This document shows positions 16,072-25,286 of a stretch of DNA of 64,000 nt, piece by piece (within the stretch, counting starts at the first letter, position 1; every line of letters starts with the position of its first letter). Position numbers and translations under genes: made by a program. Source of the stretch: Kineosporia succinea (lineage in GTDB: Bacteria; Actinomycetota; Actinomycetes; Actinomycetales; Kineosporiaceae). Location: NCBI RefSeq assembly GCF_030811555.1, contig NZ_JAUSQZ010000001.1, positions 6,879,241-6,943,240 of the forward strand. The letters are read 5' to 3'. The notes under the pieces are model-generated. The model had not been told where the DNA came from and ran no database searches. It worked only from the letters and a program-made list of their open reading frames with translations.

Positions 16072-19000
16072 CTACCCGATGTCGCAGGTCGGGTGGTAGT
16101 CACCCCCGATGTGACCGGCCCATTCGGCCCGGGTGAGGTTGCGCCCGGCCCGGGCGCACAGAGTGTCGTGGGAGATGTCGACCCGGGTGTCCCAGACCTG
16201 TACGGGGCCGGCGGAACCGCCGCCGAGGACGAGACCGGTGCCGTCCGGGGTGTAGGCCAGGGAGGAGACGTTCCCGAAACGTCCACCGATGGAGCGCATC
16301 ACATTGCCCGTCGAGGTGTCCCAGATGCGGACGTAGCCGTCCCAGCCGCCGGTGGCGATGCTCGCGCCGTCCGGTGCGAATGCGACGGCCTGCACGGGCT
16401 GGTCGCCGCCCTCGAGCACCTGGAGTTCCCGGCCGGTGGTCACGTCCCAGATCCGGGCCGTGCCGTCGAGACTGGCGCTGGCCAGGCGGGTTCCGTCGGC
16501 GCTGAAGGTGAGCTCGTACAGGAAGCTGTCGTGCCCGGTGAGCTCACGCACGAGTTCTCCGGTGTGGGCGTCCCACAGCTGGATCTTGCTGTCCTCGGAC
16601 GAGACCGCCACCAGACTGCCGTCCGGGGTGAAGTCCAGGGCGTTGATCTTGCCCATCGGGCTGGTGAAGGTCTGGACCACTTGTCGTGAGCGCAGGTCCC
16701 AGATCCGGACGGAGCCGTCCCCGTACCCCACGGCCAGTTGGTGGTCAGGGCCGAAGGCGGAGTCCTGCTCGCGCAACCCGGTGATCGCCAGCGGGTGCAG
16801 AGGGCGGCCGGTGGTGGGCTCCCGGACCTGGACCGAGCCGTCGTTGTCCCCGGTGACCAGGTAGGTGCCGTCGGGGCTGAAGGCGACCGAGGCAGACCCG
16901 CCGTACTCGCGCTCGACGGTGCGACGGACGGTCGCGGTACGGGCGTCCCAGAGCCGCAGCCGCCCGTCCTCCAGGCCTGCCACGGTGGCGAGCAGGATCC
17001 CGTCCGGGGAGTAGGCCAGCTGCGTGGCCTGGTTGGCCGTCGCGGGGAACAGCCGTGCGCTGTCACCGGTGCCGAGCGTCCAGATCCGCACCCGGTTACC
17101 CAGGCCGATCGCGATGGAGCGGCCGTCGGGGCTGTAGGTCAGGCCGGTGGAGCTGACGTTCTCGGCGTCGAGACTGAGGGTCGGCATGCTGGTCGCGCCG
17201 TTCAGGTCCCACAACTGGATGACGTCACCGGCCATGGCCGTGGCCAGGGTCGTGGCGTCGGGGCTGAACGCGATGCCCTGGGACTGGGACAGGTCGCCAC
17301 GTCCGACGAACCCGCGGTTCTCACCCTTCTCCGCACCCCACACACGCACGGTGTTCGAGGTCCCGGCGACGGCGAACGTCGTGCCGTCGGGATTGACCGC
17401 GATGAACTGGGGCAGCTCGCTGGGCCGGCCTCTGATGGTGTGCAGCGACTTTCCGGTGCGGGCGTCCCACAGGCGCACGTCGGTGTCGAAGCTTCCGGTG
17501 ATGACCCGGGCGCCGTCGGTCGTGTAGGCGACGGCCATGACGTTGCCGGTGTGACCCGTGAGGGTGTGCTCCAGCCGGCCGGTCTGCACGTCCCAGATCC
17601 GCGCCGTGCCGGCGGTGTTGTCGGCGGTGGCCAGGTGACGCCCGTCCGGGCTGAAGGCGACCCCGAAGACCGGTGCCGGGTCGATCTTCGACGTGGCCAT
17701 CCGGCGAAGGGGACGGCCCGTCGCGGGATCCCACAGGCGGATGGTCCCGTCCCAGCCGCTGGTGGCCAGCATCCGGCCGTCGGGTGAGTAGGCCAGGGCG
17801 CGCAGGGCGTCGGTGTGCCCGGTCAGGACGCGCAGGGTCCGGCCGCCGGCCGCGTCCCAGATCCGGGCGGTGCGATCTTCGGAGACGGTGGCGAAGGTGG
17901 CGCCGTCCGGGGCCCAGGCCACGTCTTTCACGGTGGACGAATGCCCGCTCAGGGTACGGGTGATCGGTGCGTACGCGGTGGTGGTGAGCATGTCGCGGCT
18001 GTCACCGCCGGGATTGAGCCGGTCCGCCTCCAGTGCCAGCAGGGTGGCCAGGCGCGGATCGGCGCGCAGGACCTCGCGGGCCTGGTCGATCAGCCGGTCC
18101 GACAGGATCACGTTGCGGGCGTGTTCGGCGGCGCGGGTCTGCCGGTACGAGAGCAGGGCCAGCCCTGAGGCGAGAGCGAACAGCACGGCGAACGTGGCTG
18201 CGGCCAGCTGCAGATTGCGCTGGCGCCGACGCGTGAGTCTCAGCTGGGCGTCCCGGTAGGTCAGGCTGGCGCCGAGGAACTGCTGGTCGAGCGCCGTCAG
18301 GGCACCGGGGTGCTGCACCGCCCAGGCCTGGAAGGTGTCGAGACGGCTTCCACCCCAGACAGTTCCGGGTTCACCGCGGTGAGTGTTCCAGTAGGTGGCG
18401 GCCGTACGCAGCTCCTGCAGCAGGCGCAGGCCACCGCGGTCGTCACGCAGCCAGTTCTGCAGCCTGGGCCAGGCGGTGATGATGGTCTCGTGCGCCAGGG
18501 TGCTGGTGTCGCGGTCGGACGTGACCAGCCGGCTCTGGGTGAGGCGGTGCAGCACGTCCTCCGCGCGCGGGTCGTCGAACTGGGCGAGAAGGTCGGTGGT
18601 GGTGACGCTCTGGCGGGTGTCCCGACCGTTCTCGTCGATGCTGACCATGCTCAGCAGCATCGTGCGCACGATGGCGCGGTCGGCGTCGTCGTGCAGGTCC
18701 TCGTACAGGGCGTCGGCCGTGGCGCTGACGGCGTGCGCGAGCCCTCCGAGCTCACGGAACCGGGCCAGGGTCAGCACGTTCTGGCTGCGGTTCTCGTACA
18801 GGTCCCGGAGGGTGTGGGCCAGCAGGGGCAGGGACTCCGGGCCCGCCTTCTCCAGCAGGACCCGGGCCAGGCCCGGCGCGAGCGTCAGCCCTGCGGCCCG
18901 GGCCGGGCCCTCGATCACCTCGAGGAACTGGGCGCGTCCCAGAGGCGGCACCACCATGGCCTGTTCGAGATGGGCCGTCATCCCGGGCAGGGCGGCGAAG

Positions 19001-20226
19001 TGGGCGTAGAAGTCCGCGCGGAAACTGAGGAGGACCAGCGCATCCTGACGGGCCACCTCGGTCAGGGCTCTCAGGAACGCTTCGCGTTCGCGTCCGGAAC
19101 AGCCGGCGGTGAACAGCTCCTCGGCCTGGTCGACGACGATGAGTACCCGTCCGGGCCGTTCCGGCCGACCGGGCGGGTCCGGCCGTTCCGGCCGCAGCTG
19201 GGCGAGGGTGCCGCGCAGCGCCTCGGGCCGGGTGGCCAGCTCGTGTTCCAGGGAACCGGCCGCGACCCCGGCCCGGGTGCTCACCTCGACCGCCAGCGCC
19301 CGCAGCGGGCGGTGCCCGGGCGTCAGCTGAACGACCGGCCAGGACCCACCGAGCAGGCCGTGCTCAACCGCCGGCACCAGTCCGGCCCGCAGCAGCGAGG
19401 TCTTGCCGACACCCGAGGGACCGGTGACCACGAGCAGGCTGACCTCGCCGGCGGCCCCGGCGGCGCGGGCCGCCAGGCGGGTCAGGAGCCCGGCGAGAAC
19501 GGCGTCGCGACCGTGGAAGTAGCCGGCGGCGGCCTCAGCCGGGCCGAGCGAGGCCAGGCCTGGATAGGGCGGCAACGACGTCACCGGCCTCTGACCGGGC
19601 TCGACGCCCTGCGCGTGCATGAACTCGCGCAGCTCGGAGTGGCGGATCTGCTCCAGGTGCAGGAGCTGGCCGAACGCAGCACGCTGGGTGGCCGCGTACT
19701 CGTCCACCCGGTCCTGCCCGGCCAGCATCTGATCGAACAGGGCCTGCTGCCCGGTCATGATCGAGTGGCCCAGGCCCTCGAGCGCCCGGACGAGGTCTTC
19801 GTGCAACTGCGGTTCGGCACGGGTCTCCTCCAGCGCCCCACTGGTCTGGAGGAAGCGGCTCAGGTCACGCTGGAAAGCCAGGCGCACCGACCGTTGCTGA
19901 TCACCCGACAGATGCCACTCGAACGATTCCTGCAGCAGGGCGCGCAACCGCTCGGCCCGCCCGTCTTCTCCCCGCTCACCCGGCTCCTCCTGCCGGACCC
20001 GGGACCAGACCTCCTCCACCACCGAGGCCAGCAGGTTCCCGCCGAGACCGGCGATCACACCCGCCGCGCCGGCCGCTCCACCGCTGAGCAGAGCGGGCAG
20101 CCAGATCTCGGCGCTGGTGGCAGCAGCCAGCCCGGTGAGCAGCGAGATTCCCCCCGGCGTGGCCTGACCCCGCACGCGTGCGGCCCAGTCCCGTGCACCA
20201 CTTCGCCCCGCGTCGTCGCCGCTCAT
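16072..20226 (-). CDS. STAND NTPase with membrane segment and 14 WD40 repeats
   Basis: A 1384-residue multidomain protein. Residues about 20-70 hold a Gly/Ala-rich hydrophobic stretch (SGGAAGAAGVIAGLGGNLLA), perhaps membrane-inserting; a helical region follows. An nSTAND1-type NTPase begins near 250 with Walker A (GPSGVGKTS, about 269-277) and Walker B (VLIVVDQAEELF, about 360). A transmembrane helix lies at about 670-690 (AAATFAVLFALASGLALLSY). Fourteen WD40 repeats follow (about 755-1345; GHxxxV, DGTARIWD and similar), enough for two seven-bladed propellers, then a Cys-containing tail. ATG at 20226 is chosen for its GGGGGAGGG ribosome site; ATG at 20265 is possible. Related proteins act in signalling, development or defence; no effector domain or partner gene is visible here. 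Confidence 0.88.
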   Translation of the reverse strand: MSGDDAGRSGARDWAARVRGQATPGGISLLTGLAAATSAEIWLPALLSGGAAGAAGVIAGLGGNLLASVVEEVWSRVRQEEPGERGEDGRAERLRALLQESFEWHLSGDQQRSVRLAFQRDLSRFLQTSGALEETRAEPQLHEDLVRALEGLGHSIMTGQQALFDQMLAGQDRVDEYAATQRAAFGQLLHLEQIRHSELREFMHAQGVEPGQRPVTSLPPYPGLASLGPAEAAAGYFHGRDAVLAGLLTRLAARAAGAAGEVSLLVVTGPSGVGKTSLLRAGLVPAVEHGLLGGSWPVVQLTPGHRPLRALAVEVSTRAGVAAGSLEHELATRPEALRGTLAQLRPERPDPPGRPERPGRVLIVVDQAEELFTAGCSGREREAFLRALTEVARQDALVLLSFRADFYAHFAALPGMTAHLEQAMVVPPLGRAQFLEVIEGPARAAGLTLAPGLARVLLEKAGPESLPLLAHTLRDLYENRSQNVLTLARFRELGGLAHAVSATADALYEDLHDDADRAIVRTMLLSMVSIDENGRDTRQSVTTTDLLAQFDDPRAEDVLHRLTQSRLVTSDRDTSTLAHETIITAWPRLQNWLRDDRGGLRLLQELRTAATYWNTHRGEPGTVWGGSRLDTFQAWAVQHPGALTALDQQFLGASLTYRDAQLRLTRRRQRNLQLAAATFAVLFALASGLALLSYRQTRAAEHARNVILSDRLIDQAREVLRADPRLATLLALEADRLNPGGDSRDMLTTTAYAPITRTLSGHSSTVKDVAWAPDGATFATVSEDRTARIWDAAGGRTLRVLTGHTDALRALAYSPDGRMLATSGWDGTIRLWDPATGRPLRRMATSKIDPAPVFGVAFSPDGRHLATADNTAGTARIWDVQTGRLEHTLTGHTGNVMAVAYTTDGARVITGSFDTDVRLWDARTGKSLHTIRGRPSELPQFIAVNPDGTTFAVAGTSNTVRVWGAEKGENRGFVGRGDLSQSQGIAFSPDATTLATAMAGDVIQLWDLNGATSMPTLSLDAENVSSTGLTYSPDGRSIAIGLGNRVRIWTLGTGDSARLFPATANQATQLAYSPDGILLATVAGLEDGRLRLWDARTATVRRTVEREYGGSASVAFSPDGTYLVTGDNDGSVQVREPTTGRPLHPLAITGLREQDSAFGPDHQLAVGYGDGSVRIWDLRSRQVVQTFTSPMGKINALDFTPDGSLVAVSSEDSKIQLWDAHTGELVRELTGHDSFLYELTFSADGTRLASASLDGTARIWDVTTGRELQVLEGGDQPVQAVAFAPDGASIATGGWDGYVRIWDTSTGNVMRSIGGRFGNVSSLAYTPDGTGLVLGGGSAGPVQVWDTRVDISHDTLCARAGRNLTRAEWAGHIGGDYHPTCDIG

Positions 20227-20416
20227 ACCCTCCCCCGGCCGGGCCACTGGACTCAGCGTAGACATACCCCCACAGAACGTGCAGCGATCCGGCCGAAGTC
20301 ACGATCGCGCACCGCCGAGCAGTAACCGCCCGGCGGCCTGGGCCCCAGCCGCCCACCTGCCCGCCTTGACCGCACCGCTGCGCCACGAGGCCGCTGTCGG
20401 GGCGGGCGCTCCTGCG

Positions 20417-21664
20417 TCAGGACAGGGACGTGAGCAGTGCTGCCACCGCGTCCTGCTCCCTCGTCCGATCCGGGGCGCTCGTCCGGACGGCCGTCAGGAC
20501 ATGGTCGATCTCCGTGTCGTAGAACCCCCAGGCCGCGCCGTCCAGGGGCTGCAGCCGGGACTGCCCCTCGTCCCAGAGGGTCTCCAGGTTCTTGGCACAG
20601 GCGAGGGCCCCGGCCCGGTCCCCTCTCGAGACGCTGGTCCCGATGTTCCGGGTGATGGCCAGCAGAGCCGCCACGTCCGGGGCCGGGAGGTTCTCCTGGG
20701 CCCGCGCCGGGCTCAGTTGAACACCGGACGCGGAGGTCTCGCCCTCGGCGAGCGGGTCGGCGTGCGGCTGCTGCGAGGTGTGGTGCAGCAGAAGGGTCGT
20801 TCCCAGGGCCGCGACGGCGTAGACGCCCAGAGCCAGCCGGTGACGCTTCGGGTCGGCGGCGGACGTGAGCTCGTGGTCACCGGCGATGGTGTCGGCCCGG
20901 CTGTGCGTCAGGTGGGCCACGGTCGCGGCGATGGCGATCAGGAAGACGACGCTGGTGCCGGCCGTGCCGAGTCCCAGGCCCCGCTCCGGACGGGGCGTTG
21001 CCAACCAGTCGCCGATGTTGGCCCCCAGAGGGCGGGTCAGGACGTAGGCGAGCCAGAACGCCAGCACCGGCTGGCCACCGCCCCAGCGGCAGACGGCCAC
21101 CAGGGCGATCAGGGCGGCCGGCAGCAGCACCGCCGTGCCCGGGCCCCACCCGGTCAGCTCCAGCGTCCAGTCACCGGTCGCGGTGCCCAGGGCGAAGGTC
21201 ACGAGCACGGTCAGCCAGTAGAACGCCTCCCGCGGCACGGTGACGATGCTGTGGATCGACAGGGTGCGCTCACGGGCGTACCAGGCGCCGAGGACGACGG
21301 CCAGCAGCACGCCGAAACCCAGGCTGCTGTACTTCAGCGGAAGGCCCTGGCGGTCGGTGAGGACGTCCGTGAACAGGGTGCCGGTGATGCTGACGACCAC
21401 GACGGTCAGCCAGTAGGCCACCGGAACGTACCGTTTCAGCCGCATCTGCACGGTGAGCACCACCGCGAACACGACGGTGAAGAACAGAGCGGTGCTGGCC
21501 AGACCGACGCCGAGGGTCATGTTGATCCAGTCGGCGAAGCTCTCACCGACCGTGGTGCACAGAATCTTGATGATCCAGAACCAGACGGTGATCTCGGGGA
21601 CCTTGTTCAGCATCTGGTGGGCCTTCGGCCCGGGCGTCAGGTGTGCGGCGGTGTTGGTCGTCAT
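20417..21664 (-). CDS. COG4705-type multipass membrane protein, long form
   Basis: A 415-residue membrane protein with about eight N-terminal transmembrane helices, beginning KVPEITVWFWIIKILCTTVG and including the conserved segments ARERTLSIHSI, REAFYWLTVLVTFALGTATG and LAYVLTRPLGANIGDWL. This matches uncharacterised membrane-anchored proteins of COG4705. A further helix (LGVYAVAALGTTLLLHH) leads to a C-terminal soluble tail of about 130 residues that the second copy at 25287 lacks. The tail resembles a small helical extracytoplasmic domain (LLAITRNIGTSVSRGDRAGA). ATG at 21664 is chosen; GTG at 21688 is an alternative. The promoter region is shared with DedA and holds the 10-bp tandem repeats. 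The function is unknown. Confidence 0.8.
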   Translation of the reverse strand: MTTNTAAHLTPGPKAHQMLNKVPEITVWFWIIKILCTTVGESFADWINMTLGVGLASTALFFTVVFAVVLTVQMRLKRYVPVAYWLTVVVVSITGTLFTDVLTDRQGLPLKYSSLGFGVLLAVVLGAWYARERTLSIHSIVTVPREAFYWLTVLVTFALGTATGDWTLELTGWGPGTAVLLPAALIALVAVCRWGGGQPVLAFWLAYVLTRPLGANIGDWLATPRPERGLGLGTAGTSVVFLIAIAATVAHLTHSRADTIAGDHELTSAADPKRHRLALGVYAVAALGTTLLLHHTSQQPHADPLAEGETSASGVQLSPARAQENLPAPDVAALLAITRNIGTSVSRGDRAGALACAKNLETLWDEGQSRLQPLDGAAWGFYDTEIDHVLTAVRTSAPDRTREQDAVAALLTSLS

Positions 21665-21730
21665 GGAAAGCAACGGTGGGACAGCCACTCTGACAATGAC
21701 CTGTACGCCGGCGAGGCCGGCACCGCCGCC

Positions 21731-21793
21731 CAGGGCCGGTCAGGGCCGGTCAGGGCCGGTCAGGGCCGGTCAGGGCCGGTCAGGGCCGGTCAG
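21731..21793. repeat. Tandem array of six 10-bp repeats in a divergent promoter region
   Basis: CAGGGCCGGT occurs six times head to tail without mismatch (21731-21790), followed by CAG. It lies between the starts of the COG4705 gene (21664, minus) and the DedA gene (21828, plus). A period of 10 bp places every copy on nearly the same helix face. It could be an array of protein sites, a hypervariable repeat that sets promoter spacing, or a slippage product; the sequence does not decide. Confidence 0.95.
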
Positions 21794-21827
21794 GTCATGT
21801 TCAGACTCACCCGGCGAGGATGAGGGC

Positions 21828-22511
21828 ATGGGCCCTTCCTACCTCGCCCCCGAGCATCTGATCTCCACCTTCGGCCTGCTGGGCATCCTGGCCGTCGTGT
21901 TCGCCGAGTCGGGGCTGCTGATCGGGTTCTTCCTGCCGGGCGACTCGCTGCTGTTCACCGCTGGGCTCCTCGTGGCCGGCGGGCACTACCTTCAGCAGCC
22001 CCTCTGGCTGGTGTGCCTTCTCGTCTCGGTCGCGGCCACCGCCGGCGACCAGGTCGGATATCTGGTCGGCCGCACGGTCGGTCCCACCCTCTTCCGTCGC
22101 GCCGACTCTCGACTGTTCAGGCAGGACAACCTGACCCGCGCCCGGGTGTTCTTCGATTCCTACGGCGCCCGCTCCGTCGTGCTGGCCCGATTCGTCCCGG
22201 TGGTGCGCACCTTCACCCCCGTCGTGGCGGGCGCGAGCACCATGCAGTACCGCAGCTTTGCCGTCTTCAACGTGATCGGCGGCGTGCTCTGGGGCAGCGG
22301 CCTCACGGTTCTCGGGTACTTCCTCGGCCAGATCGCCTTCGTCAAGGACCACATCGAGCTCATGCTGCTGGGAGTCGTGGCGATCTCGGTGATTCCCATC
22401 GGGATCCACGGGTTGCGAGCCCGCCACGCTCGCCGGGGCTCGCCGGCGGCCGCGATGCGAGGGGATCAGGAACCGCCGGAATCGCCCCAGGCCGACTCGG
22501 CACCGCTGTGA
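21828..22511 (+). CDS. DedA family membrane protein
   Basis: A 227-residue DedA/SNARE-associated protein with the family landmarks: an acidic/Gly motif in the first re-entrant region (VFAESGLLIGFFLPGDSLLF), GYLVGRTVGP, the conserved FDSYGARSVVLARFVPVVRT (with FxRxxP-type Arg) and GVLWGSGLTVLGYFLG. DedA proteins include undecaprenyl-phosphate and phospholipid flippases/scramblases. The UppP gene at 26078 in the same cluster supports a carrier-lipid role here, by inference. ATG at 21828 has GAGG upstream. Its 3' end overlaps the convergent DUF2231-like gene by 46 nt. Confidence 0.9.
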   Translation: MGPSYLAPEHLISTFGLLGILAVVFAESGLLIGFFLPGDSLLFTAGLLVAGGHYLQQPLWLVCLLVSVAATAGDQVGYLVGRTVGPTLFRRADSRLFRQDNLTRARVFFDSYGARSVVLARFVPVVRTFTPVVAGASTMQYRSFAVFNVIGGVLWGSGLTVLGYFLGQIAFVKDHIELMLLGVVAISVIPIGIHGLRARHARRGSPAAAMRGDQEPPESPQADSAPL

Positions 22512-22942
22512 CCGATGCGGACGACCTGCTGCACGGTGCCGACCGCCGCGAGCACGGCGATCAGACCGATCGCGACCAGCACCAGGGGCCGCCGCGCAGG
22601 GGCACTGCGCGGGTGCGCCTCCTGCCACCACAGCCACGTCACCGCAGCTGCGGCCACCAGCAGGATGATCAGCCAGGGCAGTAACCCGTCAGCCAGATGT
22701 GAGTGCTTCTCGATCAGGGGGTCCGGCCCGACCCGATGCTCGAGGGATTCACCGGACGCGGTGGTGACCGGGTAGAGCGCCAGCGCCACCGCCGCCATGA
22801 CTCCGGGAAGTGGACCGGCCCAACGTCGGCACCGTGGCCAGAGGGCTGCGAGGGCCACCAGAAGTGCCGCCAGCGGCACGGCGACCACGGTCGCGTGGAC
22901 GATGAGCGGATGGATCGGGATGCCTCCCACGGTCTCCGGCAC
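22466..22942 (-). CDS. DUF2231-like four-helix membrane protein
   Basis: A 158-residue inner-membrane protein with four predicted helices and the DUF2231 signature near the start (GGIPIHPLIVHATVVAVPLA), followed by ASGESLEHRVG and a conserved-looking His-rich loop (IEKHSHLADGLLP). GTG at 22942 is preferred because GAGGGAGA lies 5 nt upstream; the frame extends to 22993 without a better signal. The last 46 nt overlap the DedA gene on the opposite strand. Members are uncharacterised; the intramembrane His residues have prompted haem or metal-binding guesses that cannot be tested here. Confidence 0.8.
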   Translation of the reverse strand: MPETVGGIPIHPLIVHATVVAVPLAALLVALAALWPRCRRWAGPLPGVMAAVALALYPVTTASGESLEHRVGPDPLIEKHSHLADGLLPWLIILLVAAAAVTWLWWQEAHPRSAPARRPLVLVAIGLIAVLAAVGTVQQVVRIGHSGAESAWGDSGGS

Positions 22943-23153
22943 GGTCTCTCCCTCGAAACCCGGACGCATCACGCACGGTGTGCGCGGCGTCATTCATCCC
23001 TGACTGCCTACAGGGCTCTTCATCGACAACGAGCAGCGGACCTTGATTTTCGCGGGATCGCCACCCTCCCGTCCTGCTGTCCGGACGGCTGTCGCCTGAC
23101 GACGGACCGACGGCTCGCGAAAAGGCGGTCAGCATCCAGCTCGTGCCGTGAGG

Positions 23154-24515
23154 CTACGGCGGGGATCCTGAACTTTTCCTGACCGTACCCAGGCTGGGCA
23201 GGGTCAGTGTGAAAACTGTTCTGCCGTCGATGACGTGAGCCCGCACGTCTCCCCCGGCGCTGCGGCAGATCCGCCGGGTCAGGGCCAGCCCCAGACCGGC
23301 GCCGGGGTGACCATCGGCCGGGTCGGCACGGAACCCCGGGGCGAAGACCCGCTCGGCGTCCAGCGGGTCCAGGCCACCGCCGTCGTCACTGACGGCGATC
23401 ATGGCCCGCCCGCCGCCACCGGTGATCTCTATGCGCACCTCCTGGACGGCGTAGCGGAAGGCGTTCTCGAGCAGGGGGTTCAGGGCACGGCGGGCGATGT
23501 CGCTCTCGACCGCCAGGACGATGTCGAGATCACCGTCGACGACGAGCCGGGCTGCACTGGCGGCCGGTGCCCGCAGACCCTCCAGGGCGTCGCCGACCCG
23601 GCCGAGACCGACGGCGGCGTCACGGACGATCCGGGCCGGCACCAGGGCGGTTTCCACCAGCCCTTCGAGACGGCGGATCGAGGTCAGGAGATGCTCGACG
23701 GCTTCGGCGCCGAGCGGCTCGTGCGGGCTCAGGAGGTCGACCTCGGCGTGCAGATGCGCCAGCGGGGTGCGCAGTTCGTGGGACAGCTCGGCGGTGAAGT
23801 TACGTTCGTGCCGCAGCGCGGCGGCGATCCGTTCCAGCAGCCCGTTGAGCGTGGTGGACAGCTCGCGCAGTTCCAGGGGTCCCGAGCCGGGATCGAACCG
23901 CTGTTCCAGATCGTGCTCGCTCCAGCTGGCGGCCTGCTCGCCCATGGCGCGCACGGGATTCAGTGCCCTCACGATGGTGGCGCGAAGGGCGAAGAACGTG
24001 AAGACCAGCGTCAGGACGATGAAGGCGAGTGAGGTGACGGCGATCAGCTGCACGGTGCGGTTGCGCAGACCGATGTCACTGGACACCACGATGGTCCCGA
24101 TCTGGCGACCGTTCTCGGTGATCGGGTAGGCCAGATGCCTCACCGGTCCGTATCTTTCACTGTCCTGGGTGATCTCCCCGACCTGCAGGAGGTCCTGGCG
24201 CAGCTCGGCCGACAACGGGGCGCCCTCGACCAGTTCGGCACCGAGGTAGATGGAGGTCCCGGCGTCCAGAGCCTCGTCGTTGCCCTCCCCGACCGAGTTC
24301 AGCTCACCGTCGTCGAACTGGACGGTGGCGGCCACGGCCTGGGCCCGGGCGCGCAGGGCGTCGTCCACCTGGGCGGCCAGCACGTTGGCGAGCAGTACGT
24401 TGAAGGCCAGCAGGAGCGCGACCGCCCAGGCCCCGATCCAGGCGATGCCCCCCAGGGCCAGACGCCCGGCAAGGGTTCTCGGGGCGAGTCTGCCTGCCGT
24501 CGCCCGGATCCTCAT
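23154..24515 (-). CDS. Two-component sensor histidine kinase
   Basis: A 453-residue membrane kinase. A transmembrane helix near 20-45 (GAWAVALLLAFNVLLANVLA), an extracytoplasmic sensor of about 115 residues, and a second helix (LIAVTSLAFIVLTLVFTFF) precede HAMP, HisKA with the phospho-acceptor (ELSHELRTPLAHL) and HATPase (NPLLENAFRYAV, DDGGGLD, GAGLGLAL). ATG at 24515 overlaps the regulator's TGA (ATGA), so the two are translationally coupled. The signal is unknown. The surrounding envelope genes (DedA, UppP, COG4705) suggest an envelope or carrier-lipid cue, by inference. Confidence 0.92.
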   Translation of the reverse strand: MRIRATAGRLAPRTLAGRLALGGIAWIGAWAVALLLAFNVLLANVLAAQVDDALRARAQAVAATVQFDDGELNSVGEGNDEALDAGTSIYLGAELVEGAPLSAELRQDLLQVGEITQDSERYGPVRHLAYPITENGRQIGTIVVSSDIGLRNRTVQLIAVTSLAFIVLTLVFTFFALRATIVRALNPVRAMGEQAASWSEHDLEQRFDPGSGPLELRELSTTLNGLLERIAAALRHERNFTAELSHELRTPLAHLHAEVDLLSPHEPLGAEAVEHLLTSIRRLEGLVETALVPARIVRDAAVGLGRVGDALEGLRAPAASAARLVVDGDLDIVLAVESDIARRALNPLLENAFRYAVQEVRIEITGGGGRAMIAVSDDGGGLDPLDAERVFAPGFRADPADGHPGAGLGLALTRRICRSAGGDVRAHVIDGRTVFTLTLPSLGTVRKSSGSPP

Positions 24516-25204
24516 CGTAGGCGGTAGCCCACACCGCGTACGTTCTCCAGCGTCTGCGGGAAGTCGATCTGCGCGAGCTTGCGCCGGGCCCGGGTCACGT
24601 ACTGGTCGAGGGTGTTCTCGCCGACGTGCAGGGCGCCGGGCCACCCGGCGGCGACCAGCTCGGCCCGGCGCACCACCTCCGGGCGGCGCGAGATCAGGCA
24701 GGCCAGGAACCGGAACTCGGTGGGGCTCAGGGAGACCTCACTGTCGCCGTACCGGATGGAGTGCGTCGCCGGATCGACCTGGAGGCGCTCGTCCTCCGGC
24801 CCCGGCTCCGCCTGGGTGGCCATGTACGGGCGGCGCCTGATCACCCCCGCCACCCGGGCGAGCAGTTCGGCGAACTCGAACGGCTTGCGGACGTAGTCGT
24901 CGCCCCCGACCGCGAATCCCGACAGGACGTCGTCCGTATGGTGTCTGGCCGTCAGGAACACAACCCCCGCCGTGCACCCCTGGGCCCGCAGGGCCTGGCA
25001 GACGTCCCGCCCGTCGGCGTCGGGCAGACCGATGTCGAGCACCACGGCGTCGGGTGGTGAGGTAGCGGCCGTCCTCACCGCGGCCCCACCCGTGGACACG
25101 GGGTCCACGAGGTATCCGGCCCGGCGCAGGCCCCGCTCCAGCGTGGTCCGCAGCAGCCCGTCGTCCTCGCACACCAGCACCCGGTAGCGCCCGTCCTCTT
25201 CCAT
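24512..25204 (-). CDS. OmpR/PhoB-type response regulator
   Basis: A 230-residue regulator: a receiver domain with acidic pocket (VLVCEDDGLLR), phospho-acceptor Asp in VVLDIGLPDADG and Lys in YVRKPFEFAELL, then a winged-helix DNA-binding domain (VSLSPTEFRFLACLISR to ENVRGVGYRLR). ATG at 25204 is preferred; a GTG-type start at 25222 is possible. It is the partner of the kinase at 23154. It lies divergent from the second COG4705 gene, across a TCAGAGT/ACTCTGA palindrome whose halves recur in front of the first COG4705 and DedA genes. It is not a KdpE: it forms an operon with its own kinase, well separated from kdp. Confidence 0.92.
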   Translation of the reverse strand: MEEDGRYRVLVCEDDGLLRTTLERGLRRAGYLVDPVSTGGAAVRTAATSPPDAVVLDIGLPDADGRDVCQALRAQGCTAGVVFLTARHHTDDVLSGFAVGGDDYVRKPFEFAELLARVAGVIRRRPYMATQAEPGPEDERLQVDPATHSIRYGDSEVSLSPTEFRFLACLISRRPEVVRRAELVAAGWPGALHVGENTLDQYVTRARRKLAQIDFPQTLENVRGVGYRLR

Positions 25205-25256
25205 GCCCCCACCCTCACGCACACGGGACCGGTGCGGCCGAACCCCGTCAGGCTTC

Positions 25257-25282
25257 GTTCAGAGTCGCCCACCCACTCTGAC
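25257..25282. promoter_or_regulatory. Inverted repeat in the response regulator/COG4705 divergent promoter
   Basis: TCAGAGT (25259-25265) and ACTCTGA (25275-25281) form a perfect inverted repeat with a 9-nt spacer. The right half overlaps CACTCT, which sits 7 nt before the ATG at 25287. The left half with flanks (GTTCAGAGTCGCCC) matches 12 of 14 bases of GTTCAGACTCACCC at 21799-21812 upstream of DedA. The right half with flanks (CCACTCTGAC) matches exactly at 21685-21694 next to the first COG4705 gene. It is a candidate site for the adjacent response regulator. Confidence 0.6.
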
Positions 25283-25286
25283 GGGC

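Noticed and set aside
18310-20325. 671-codon plus-strand frame opposite the STAND gene
   Set aside because: Antisense of the NTPase region with clear Walker motifs; no start signal and no domain in the translation.
24512-25204. Considered as the missing KdpE
   Set aside because: It overlaps its own histidine kinase gene by ATGA and is divergent from COG4705; it is well separated from kdp and more likely belongs to the envelope module.
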